Shown here: positions 1 to 6,575 of the stretch, in pieces
Layout: each line of letters starts with the position of its first letter
Position numbering within the stretch: the stretch's first letter is position 1
From: Rhodospirillaceae bacterium TMED167
Lineage (GTDB): Bacteria > Pseudomonadota > Alphaproteobacteria > Rhodospirillales_A > UBA2165
Assembly: GCA_002170915.1 (NCBI GenBank)
Contig: NHHQ01000007.1
Location: forward strand, 1-15,427
Reading direction: 5' to 3'
Length of the DNA: 15,427 bases
Notes under the pieces: generated by a model
Databases searched by the model: none
Seen by the model: only the letters and a program-made list of their open reading frames with translations
Told to the model about the DNA's origin: nothing
Program-made: the position numbers and the translations under genes

Positions 1-489
1 GAGTAAGTTTACACTCAGCTCCCAATCATGAGATTGCCGGTGATTAACCGGTGCGCCGTCCGCGGCATATCCGATGGCTGGCTGCAGAAGATCCCCGAGA
101 CTCATCGTACCGTGATCGGCAAGCAGTTGAGACCATGCATCAATGGCACCGGGCGTCGTAACGGCATGGGGTGAATGCTGTTCTATTTTTTGGATGCCGT
201 TTTCAAGGTACCAGTCCACCGTTGCAGCAGCTGGGGCCGTTCCCGATCCGTTGAATGCGATTACTCCCTTGCCCTTTGGCGAATACAGACAAAAGCAATC
301 TCCCCCAATACCCGTAGATTGGGGTTCTACCACACATTGAACGGCGACAGCAGCGATGGCTGCGTCCATGGCATTACCGCCGGACCGCAGAATATCCAAT
401 GCAGCTGTCGTCGCCAGTGGATGCGAGGTTGCGGCCATGCCATTGGGGGCATGAACAGTCGAACGTCCCGGAAGATAGAGATTTCTCAT
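1..489 (-). CDS. Gamma-glutamyltranspeptidase family protein, N-terminal part (gene continues beyond base 1)
   Basis: Reading leftwards from the ATG at 489-487, 163 codons stay open to the window edge, so the C-terminal part is missing. The protein has the N-terminal GGT signature: a MAATSHPLA segment near residues 18-26, the GGNAMDAAIAA helix near 38-48, VVEPQSTGIGGDCF near 52-65, and a later TTPGAIDAW segment. GGTs are Ntn hydrolases that cut themselves before a catalytic Thr and hydrolyse or transfer gamma-glutamyl groups; that Thr lies outside the window, so activity cannot be judged. No signal peptide is visible, unlike periplasmic E. coli GGT, so it may act in the cytoplasm. At the place where classical GGTs have the substrate-binding Arg (RExAP), this protein reads NGSGTAP, a variant I recall from GGT-like subfamilies; the substrate may not be glutathione. 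Divergent from the SDR gene. Confidence 0.85.
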   Translation of the reverse strand, partial: MRNLYLPGRSTVHAPNGMAATSHPLATTAALDILRSGGNAMDAAIAAVAVQCVVEPQSTGIGGDCFCLYSPKGKGVIAFNGSGTAPAAATVDWYLENGIQKIEQHSPHAVTTPGAIDAWSQLLADHGTMSLGDLLQPAIGYAADGAPVNHRQSHDWELSVNLL

Positions 490-513
490 GTTTTGAAATC
501 CAGCACTTTTGTT

Positions 514-542
514 TTGTCTGACCTGCTTCGCGACTTTATACA
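514..542 (+). promoter_or_regulatory. Candidate sigma70-type promoter for the SDR gene
   Basis: TTGTCT at 514-519 and TATACA at 537-542 are separated by 17 bases, each matching the consensus at 4 of 6 positions. A start site near 549 would give a leader of about 45 bases to the ATG at 594. Recognised by eye only. It lies in the divergent interval 490-593 that must also hold the promoter of the leftward GGT gene, for which I see no clear candidate. Confidence 0.35.
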
Positions 543-593
543 GATGACTAATTGAGAACAAAGTTAAATTGCAGGTTGAAAACGGAAAACGCA

Positions 594-1379
594 ATGGACC
601 TTAATATCGCAGGAAAATGGGCTCTCGTTCTAGGCGCATCTCAAGGCATTGGGGCCGCTGTGGCGCATGCGCTTGGGGAAGAGCGGTGCAACGTTATTAT
701 CGGTGCCCGTAATTCCGATGGAATTCGGAAGCTGGCATCGGAAATACGGACAGAATATGGCGTCGAAGTGATACCGCATGCCATAGATCTTACCGATGCC
801 AAAGCCGTTGCCGACCTATGCCATAAAATTGAGAATGATTGGGAGATCGATATCCTTCTCAACAATACAGGCGGTCCGCCGCCATCGGGAAGTCGCGGAG
901 TATCCGATGACGTTTGGTCTGAGAGTGTTCAGGGGCTCCTGATGACGGTCATCCGACTTACTGAGTCCGCTGTCAAAGGCATGGCGGCCCGCCGTTGGGG
1001 GCGAATTATAACGGTTGCCTCCTCCGGGGTCGTTCAGCCCATTCCGAATCTCGCTGTTTCAAACACTGTGCGGTCGGCAGCGGCGGGCTTTAGCAAGTCC
1101 CTAGCAGGCGAGGTTGCCAAGGATGGGATCACCGTAAACATGATACTGCCGGGCCGGATCAACACAGGCCGACTGGCCCAGATAAATGCCCAGAATGCAG
1201 AGCGCCAAGGCATGACCCTTGAGGCATTTGAAGAGGCTTCTCTGGCTAACATTCCTGCCGGTCGCTTTGGCACGCCAGAGGAGTTTGCCAAGGTTGCCGT
1301 TTTCTTAATGAGCGACCATGCGGGATACGTGACGGGGTCAATGGTTCGCGTCGATGGCGGAATAATCAAAGGAATTTAG
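594..1379 (+). CDS. SDR-family oxidoreductase, FabG-like, with replaced catalytic Tyr/Lys
   Basis: A 261-residue Rossmann-fold protein, the usual length for a classical SDR. I start it at ATG 594 because the fold begins right there and a GGA lies 8 bases upstream; a longer reading from TTG 552 adds 14 residues without similarity to the family. The nucleotide-binding loop is GASQGIG (14-20), the central NNTGG (90-94) replaces NNAG, and the C-terminal VDGG (253-256) is typical. The catalytic Ser is present (143/144), but the YxxxK pair is missing: the aligned place reads SNTVR (156-160). This matches a subgroup of beta-ketoacyl-reductase-like SDRs described as lacking the standard tetrad. It may bind a nucleotide and reduce or oxidise by another route, or be a non-catalytic binder. 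Substrate unknown. Its stop lies 4 bases from the stop of the convergent neighbour. Confidence 0.88.
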   Translation: MDLNIAGKWALVLGASQGIGAAVAHALGEERCNVIIGARNSDGIRKLASEIRTEYGVEVIPHAIDLTDAKAVADLCHKIENDWEIDILLNNTGGPPPSGSRGVSDDVWSESVQGLLMTVIRLTESAVKGMAARRWGRIITVASSGVVQPIPNLAVSNTVRSAAAGFSKSLAGEVAKDGITVNMILPGRINTGRLAQINAQNAERQGMTLEAFEEASLANIPAGRFGTPEEFAKVAVFLMSDHAGYVTGSMVRVDGGIIKGI

Positions 1380-1383
1380 TCGT

Positions 1384-1860
1384 CTATTTGGAGAGTCCCC
1401 GCATTTGTTGACGGGCCCATGCGATGCGGAGGTCTCGGCTGTCGTCAAAATCATTTACACCAAGCCAAGCCTCGTAGAACGAGGAATCCATGAAAGCGAT
1501 CTCGGCCTGGCCTCCAAGACGTTCGATAGCTCGTTTGACCCTGCTGATAAAAGCGTTGTGAACAGTCGCCGTGCCTAGATCTTCGAACAAGTCCGGCTCG
1601 TACAGTGCGAAGTCGTCATCGTTTAAAAATCGAACTAAGATGGCATCTCGCTGGGAGCGCAAGGTATAGGCATCGATCTCTTTGATAACAGCCAATTCTA
1701 TAGTGGCGTCTAATTTGGCCAACTGTTCTATCAAGGCCTCCTGGCGGGGGTGTGAACCGGCATCGAGCTTCTGGATCTCGATTTCGTCGTCGAGAGCGGC
1801 AAATTGGGCATAGTCCCTCTCAGACATGCCGACAGCATTCCTAAGTTCCTTGAATGTCAT
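1384..1860 (-). CDS. Small soluble protein of unknown function
   Basis: I do not recognise this 158-residue protein. It is charged and appears mostly helical, with no signal peptide, membrane segment, Cys-rich motif or nucleotide-binding loop. The first half (about residues 20-75) has heptad-like spacing of Leu/Ile, which could form a helical hairpin or coiled coil; the middle is acidic around LNDDDFALYEPDLFEDLG. It lies 30 bases downstream of the EamA permease gene on the same strand, so the two are probably co-transcribed, but nothing in the sequence links their functions. Coding is supported by the undisturbed frame, ATG start, tight packing against both neighbours and absence of a better frame. 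The ribosome binding site is weak (AGG close to the ATG). Confidence 0.65.
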   Translation of the reverse strand: MTFKELRNAVGMSERDYAQFAALDDEIEIQKLDAGSHPRQEALIEQLAKLDATIELAVIKEIDAYTLRSQRDAILVRFLNDDDFALYEPDLFEDLGTATVHNAFISRVKRAIERLGGQAEIAFMDSSFYEAWLGVNDFDDSRDLRIAWARQQMRGLSK

Positions 1861-1890
1861 GCCCTGAAACTGAAGCTCGCCATTAACGGC

Positions 1891-2790
1891 TCATGGACTT
1901 TGCCGGGTTTTGGCTCTCGCTGCCACTAAAACCCCTCCTAGTATTAGGGCAAATCCGACGCCATGAAAAACTTGGAAAATTTCATCTAAAATTAGAATGG
2001 CCAGAATACTACCAAATATCGGAAGAAGGTACGAGACGAGCCCAGCTTTGTTTGCACCAATATTCTCCACCGCTTGGTTATAGGCCATGTATGCGACCGC
2101 AGTTGAAATTATCGCCAGATAGGCAACACCCCCAAAGGTCTCAAAGCGGAGTGGCACGTGGCCTACCGTGATCGTCTCCCAAACGAAAAAAGGCGTAAGG
2201 AAAATTAGCCCTAACAGTACGCAAACGGTCAGCAAGCTGGCCGGGTGTATGTTCGGTCGTTTTGGATAAAGCACTGTGTATAATGCGAAGGCTATGGTGG
2301 CAACGAATATCCAAATGTCACCAGTGTTGAATTGCAGTGTTTGGAGGACATTTAAATCGCCACGGATGATAATTACCCCGGTACCAGCAAATGCGAGCAC
2401 AAGACCAGCCCCCATCATGACCGTTATTTTTTCCCGAAATATAATGAGAGAAAATAAGACAATGATTACAGGTCGGGATGTGTTGATCAGAAAAGAGTTG
2501 ATGGCCGTGGTCATGGTAAGGCCCTGATATATTAATGTGTTGTATATCGAAATGCTTAACAGGGCGAGCACCACCACGATTTTCCAATGCTGTTTTACCA
2601 GGGGAAGATCTTTACGCAGATGCGGCCAGGCAATGATGAGGAAGATCGGAAATACTGCCACCCAGCGCCAGAACGACAACCCAATCGGCGGAATAATATC
2701 GACTACCCCTCGGCCTATAATTGTATTGCCTGACCAAGCAATAGCGGTAATTACAACTAGCAGGTAGCCTTGGTTAGACAGCCACTTCAT
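1891..2790 (-). CDS. EamA/DMT-superfamily permease
   Basis: A 299-residue, very hydrophobic protein with about ten membrane segments arranged as two EamA repeats of five helices. Typical features are the AIAWSGNTIIGRGVVD stretch in the first helix, the FWRWVAVFP helix, and the second-repeat segment around STAVAYMAYNQAVENIGANKA followed by the LLPIFGSILAILILDE helix that is characteristic of the family. EamA proteins are inner-membrane exporters or importers of small metabolites such as amino acids, bases or sugars; the sequence does not reveal the substrate. The short basic C-terminus (ARAKTRQSP) is probably cytoplasmic. It is the first gene of a likely two-gene leftward operon and is divergent from the cyclase array, with a shared upstream region of 189 bases. 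Confidence 0.92.
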   Translation of the reverse strand: MKWLSNQGYLLVVITAIAWSGNTIIGRGVVDIIPPIGLSFWRWVAVFPIFLIIAWPHLRKDLPLVKQHWKIVVVLALLSISIYNTLIYQGLTMTTAINSFLINTSRPVIIVLFSLIIFREKITVMMGAGLVLAFAGTGVIIIRGDLNVLQTLQFNTGDIWIFVATIAFALYTVLYPKRPNIHPASLLTVCVLLGLIFLTPFFVWETITVGHVPLRFETFGGVAYLAIISTAVAYMAYNQAVENIGANKAGLVSYLLPIFGSILAILILDEIFQVFHGVGFALILGGVLVAARAKTRQSP

Positions 2791-2979
2791 GAAAATTATT
2801 GCAAATTCGTTTGTTGATAAGACGCTGGAAATAATTCAATCGTTCGAAGGGATACTTCATATCTGGCGCGGTGAAGGTAGAATGTTCAAGATATGTTGTT
2901 GTCATTAAACATCTGCGAATTGTAATTCATAAGATTTGGACTTGCTGTGGTCTCATAATAATACTGAAATGACAATGCT
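2791..2979. promoter_or_regulatory. Divergent intergenic region between the permease and the first cyclase
   Basis: This A+T-rich stretch of 189 bases must contain the promoters for both directions. On the + strand TTGGAC (2936-2941) and TAATAC (2959-2964) are 17 bases apart but each matches the consensus poorly; if used, transcription would begin about 9 bases before the cyclase ATG. A perfect short inverted repeat, GAATT-GT-AATTC (2917-2928), sits just upstream of this pair and could be half of an operator, though chance is likely in A+T-rich DNA. I see no recognisable CRP-like site or riboswitch. Confidence 0.3.
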
Positions 2980-4692
2980 ATGGAACGAAGGTTAACGGTA
3001 ATACTTATCTCAGACATCGTTGGTTACACCAAGCTGATGGAGGAAGATACCGAGGGCACGGTCGCTGCCTGGAGCGAGGCTCGAGATAAAGTTGTCGAGC
3101 CTCAGCTAGAGTCAGCGAAAGGCCGTCTTGTAAAATTTATGGGGGACGGCTTTCTAGCCGAGTTTACCACTGTCCAAACAGCACTCGAGTGCGCGATCGC
3201 AATCCAAAATGGGGTCGGTGATAATAAACTTAAGTTCAGGATGGCGGTGCACTTGGGCGATATCATTGATGATGGAAAAGATATTTACGGCGAAGGAATA
3301 AATATTGCATCCCGGTTAGAGGGAATAGCTGAGCCGGGCGGTATATGTATTTCCGGTGATGTTTATAACCAGGTACGTAACCGTATTCCGGCAGACTATG
3401 AGGATCTCGGACTTCAAGATGTGAAAAATGTGGCGGAGCCAATTCAAGCCTATGCCGTAAAAATAGAGAGAATGGAACTCGGGGAGTCAAAGATTTTAGG
3501 CGAGCCAGAAGAACAGAGACATTCGATAGCGGTGCTACCTTTTGACAATATGAGTGGTGACCCAGAGCAGGAATATTTCTCGGATGGTATGGCTGAAGAT
3601 TTAATCACTGATTTATCAAAAATTCCCAATTTATTTGTGGCCGCCCGTAACTCATCTTTTTCCTTTAAAGGACAGCGACCAGATATCAGAGAGGTCTCAG
3701 AAAAATTAGGCGTCTCTCTGGTTTTGGAGGGTAGCGTCAGAAAAATGGGTGATAGGCTGAGAATTAATGCTCAATTGATAAAGGGCTTAGACGGGGGGCA
3801 TCTATGGGCAGAGAGGCATGATGGATTGGTATCGGAAATATTCGAATTCCAAGACAGGATTACCTCAGAGATTATTGGAGCACTCGAATTAAAGTTGACG
3901 GCTAAAGGTATTCCTGAGCGCAATTGGACGACTGATATAAATGCCTATGATTTATTTCTCAAAGGAAGAGATAGATACTATCGGCTATCTAATGAGGATG
4001 TTCTCGCGGCAAAAGGCTATTTTGAACAGGCCATAGAGATCGACCCCTCGTTCTCGGAAGCCTACAGCTTTTTGTCTTGGTGTTATTTTCAAAGCTGGAC
4101 GCATTCTTGGCAGGGCTGGAGTAATAGCCTCGAGAAAGCTCATGAAAAAGCATCGAAAGCAGTTGAACTCGATGCCTTATCTGCCACGGCCTTGGCCCGA
4201 CTGGCTTGGGCTCAAATTTATATTGGAGATCATCAAACTGCGCTGGACAACATAGAAAAAGCATCAAAAATTGACTCAAATTCTGGTGAGGTTTTGTTTT
4301 TATATGGTGCAATACTCAACTATATCGGGAAGCCTAAAAAGGCGGGTTCAATTCTACAACAGGCCCTCAAAGTTGACTCTTTTGTATCGCCATCTTGGGA
4401 CGTTCACGTAGGACTTTCGAACATATTGTTGGATGATTATGAAAACGCAATAACCGCATTGAATAGAGCAACAGAGCGCGCTCCTGAGTACGTCCCACCG
4501 TATGTTTTTAAGGCCTGGGCACTTGCGGAATTAGGTAAGCTTGATGCTTCCCAAGAAACCGTAAAATCTCTGATAGAAATCGCTCCTAATGTTTCGATTG
4601 AAGGTTTCAGCAGAATGCTGCCTTTTAAGTCCAGCGATCTTAGCGGTCGTTTAGTCGAAGCCTTACGATCAGCGGGTCTGCCGGACAATTAA
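2980..4692 (+). CDS. Class III nucleotide cyclase with TolB-like and TPR domains, array copy 1
   Basis: 570 residues, predicted to make cAMP from ATP in the cytoplasm. The cyclase homology domain fills residues 1-160. The metal-binding Asp are D12 (SDIVGYT) and D56 (GDGFLAEF), the purine-specifying pair is K52 and D101, and the transition-state residues are N108 and R112; their spacing matches that of Rv1625c-type homodimeric adenylate cyclases. A hydrophilic linker (161-182) leads to a TolB-like domain (183 to about 305, beginning IAVLPFDNMSGDPEQEYF), then TPR-type helical repeats (about 320-540), and a C-terminal VEALRSAGLPD. There is no signal peptide or membrane segment, so the TolB-like domain is cytoplasmic here, unlike periplasmic TolB. 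No clear Shine-Dalgarno sequence precedes the ATG. First of three paralogues. ATP rather than GTP use is inferred from the Lys/Asp pair. Confidence 0.93.
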   Translation: MERRLTVILISDIVGYTKLMEEDTEGTVAAWSEARDKVVEPQLESAKGRLVKFMGDGFLAEFTTVQTALECAIAIQNGVGDNKLKFRMAVHLGDIIDDGKDIYGEGINIASRLEGIAEPGGICISGDVYNQVRNRIPADYEDLGLQDVKNVAEPIQAYAVKIERMELGESKILGEPEEQRHSIAVLPFDNMSGDPEQEYFSDGMAEDLITDLSKIPNLFVAARNSSFSFKGQRPDIREVSEKLGVSLVLEGSVRKMGDRLRINAQLIKGLDGGHLWAERHDGLVSEIFEFQDRITSEIIGALELKLTAKGIPERNWTTDINAYDLFLKGRDRYYRLSNEDVLAAKGYFEQAIEIDPSFSEAYSFLSWCYFQSWTHSWQGWSNSLEKAHEKASKAVELDALSATALARLAWAQIYIGDHQTALDNIEKASKIDSNSGEVLFLYGAILNYIGKPKKAGSILQQALKVDSFVSPSWDVHVGLSNILLDDYENAITALNRATERAPEYVPPYVFKAWALAELGKLDASQETVKSLIEIAPNVSIEGFSRMLPFKSSDLSGRLVEALRSAGLPDN

Positions 4693-4733
4693 ATGCACAG
4701 AGTTTTAAAAGAAACCTCCTAGATGGAACAACT

Positions 4734-6455
4734 ATGGAACTGAGATTAGCCGCTATACTCATCTCCGACATCGTTGGCTACACCAAGCTGATGGAAACCG
4801 ATACTCAGGGCACGGTCACTAAATGGACTGATGCGCGAGACACCGTTGTCGAGCCTGAGGTGGAGTCAAAGGGAGGTCGTCTCGTAAAATTTTTGGGAGA
4901 TGGTTTTTTAGCGGAATTTAGCACCGTCCAAAAAGCACTCGAATGTGCCATAGCAATCCAAAATGGAGTGAGAGAAAACTCTCTTAAGTTCCGAATGGCA
5001 GTGCACTTAGGTGATATCATTGATGATGGCAAAGATATTTACGGTGAGGGTATTAACATCGCTTCTCGATTGGAGGGAATAGCCGAGCCGGGTGGCATAT
5101 GTATTTCTGGAGATGTCTACAATCAGGTTCAAAACCGGATCCCTGCCATCTATGAAGATATAGGTCCCCAGGAAGTTAAGAACGTTGCGAAGCCAATTCA
5201 GGCTTACGCTGTTAGATACGAGAATATGCCGGGGGCTGAAAAAACAATCCCAAACTCCTCCGAAGCAGGGATACCCTCCATTGCTGTTCTTCCTTTTGAC
5301 AATATGAGTGGTGATCCCGAGCAAGAATATTTTAATGATGGGATCGTTGAGGACATTATTACCGAGTTATCTTTCATCAAGAACTTAAGGGTGATCGCTC
5401 GCAACTCATCCTTCACTTATAAGGGCAAGTCCATAGACATACGTAAAGTTGGGGATGAACTCGACGTCGGTTATGTTCTAGAGGGGAGTGTTAGAAAGGT
5501 TGGTAACAACGTTCGTATCACTGCACAGTTGATTGTTACCAGTGATAACAGCCATCGTTGGGCCAAGCGTTATGACGGTACTTTGGAGAATATTTTTGAA
5601 CTCCAAACAGAAATATCTCAAAAAATTGCTGAGGAGCTAAATCTCGAATTTTCATCGATAACTGAAGTCTCCGTTGGCCAGGACGCAATAAAAAGAAAAG
5701 AGGCGCACGATATCGCTAGGAGAGGGCGAGCAGTGATGGTGCCTCCGAATGCGAGGAACATAGAGTCGTCAAAACGATTTTACCATCGTGCTATTGAAAT
5801 TGACTCTAATTGTGCGCTGGCATACGCCGGATTGGGTCATGCTGATATTGTTACTGCATGGCATCACGAATTTGACCCAGCGGCTCGCGATAAATTTTTT
5901 AAATCGGGAACAGATTTAGCTTACAAGGCGAGAGAAATTGACCCGAAGATTGCATTACCTTACGTGTCGCTTACTGTAAGTTTTTTGTTGCAGGATGATG
6001 CTGAAAAGGCGCTTGAAATTTCCAAAAAGGGGATGGAGCAATGTCCTAATACGCCCGAAGCATGCATGGGTTTTGGTTTGATTAACACCGCCTTGGAAAA
6101 CTTCGGTGAGGCCATACAATCGATAAACAGAGGCATCGACTTGGATCCTTTATTTCGGACTAACTACCTACTCCTGATTAATTATCACTACGCTATGCAA
6201 AGTTACGGAGACGTGATTGCCGTATTTGAGAGGGAATTCCGTGACGCATTGATGGTTGATCTTCCGCCTTATGACTGGAGCATAATCTTGTGCTCATACA
6301 AAAAGTTAGGAGATCATGAGGTGGCATCCAATTTGAATGCTGAACTCGAAAAAGCATACCCAGAATTTTCTGTTAAAAACCTAGAAAAAGCAGGCTCAAT
6401 ATTACCCAAAAACATATTCCTTGACCTCATAGAAACATTGGAAATATGTGTATAG
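4734..6455 (+). CDS. Class III nucleotide cyclase with TolB-like and TPR domains, array copy 2
   Basis: 573 residues with the same layout as copy 1. All six catalytic positions are kept (D12, K52, D56, D101, N108, R112), so activity is expected. The linker 161-182 has the same length as in the other copies but its own sequence, and the TolB-like domain again begins at residue 183. The tail is the most divergent of the three: the AYDL motif that opens the repeat region in copies 1 and 3 is absent (here KEAHDIARRG), TPR-like pairs run from about 340 to 545, and the protein ends in IETLEICV without the shared ALRxxGxP end motif. It follows copy 1 by 41 bases, suggesting co-transcription. A GGA 6 bases before the ATG is a weak ribosome binding site. 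An ATG at 4723 is in another frame and stops within a few codons. Confidence 0.92.
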   Translation: MELRLAAILISDIVGYTKLMETDTQGTVTKWTDARDTVVEPEVESKGGRLVKFLGDGFLAEFSTVQKALECAIAIQNGVRENSLKFRMAVHLGDIIDDGKDIYGEGINIASRLEGIAEPGGICISGDVYNQVQNRIPAIYEDIGPQEVKNVAKPIQAYAVRYENMPGAEKTIPNSSEAGIPSIAVLPFDNMSGDPEQEYFNDGIVEDIITELSFIKNLRVIARNSSFTYKGKSIDIRKVGDELDVGYVLEGSVRKVGNNVRITAQLIVTSDNSHRWAKRYDGTLENIFELQTEISQKIAEELNLEFSSITEVSVGQDAIKRKEAHDIARRGRAVMVPPNARNIESSKRFYHRAIEIDSNCALAYAGLGHADIVTAWHHEFDPAARDKFFKSGTDLAYKAREIDPKIALPYVSLTVSFLLQDDAEKALEISKKGMEQCPNTPEACMGFGLINTALENFGEAIQSINRGIDLDPLFRTNYLLLINYHYAMQSYGDVIAVFEREFRDALMVDLPPYDWSIILCSYKKLGDHEVASNLNAELEKAYPEFSVKNLEKAGSILPKNIFLDLIETLEICV

Positions 6456-6531
6456 TCTGGCAATTATGCTTGGTGATGGTAGTTCTATTTAATGATAATA
6501 AGTTCTATCTACATTCCTGATTGTGTAAGAT

Positions 6532-6571
6532 TAGAGGTTGCTTTGACCTCTAGATTACCTTGAAATATTTA
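6532..6571 (+). promoter_or_regulatory. Inverted repeat and promoter-like hexamers upstream of cyclase copy 3
   Basis: TAGAGGT (6532-6538) and ACCTCTA (6546-6552) form a perfect 7-base inverted repeat with a 7-base spacer; no T-run follows, so it does not look like a terminator. It overlaps TTGACC (6543-6548, 5 of 6 to the -35 consensus), with TATTTA (6566-6571, 3 of 6 to the -10) 17 bases on. A start site from this pair would fall at or beside the ATG at 6576, which would mean a nearly leaderless message. Slightly upstream is a direct repeat AGTTCTAT at 6481 and 6501. Recognised by eye only. Confidence 0.28.
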
Positions 6572-6575
6572 GATC

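Noticed and set aside
143..555. Forward reading frames of 65 and 126 codons at the left edge
   Set aside because: They lie opposite the gamma-glutamyltranspeptidase frame, which carries the clear family signature.
552..593. TTG start at 552 extending the SDR by 14 residues
   Set aside because: The extension has no family similarity, it falls next to the predicted transcription start, and ATG 594 begins the fold with a usable ribosome binding site.
2917..2928. GAATT-GT-AATTC palindrome as a defined operator
   Set aside because: Too short and too A+T-rich to separate from chance without comparison to related genomes.
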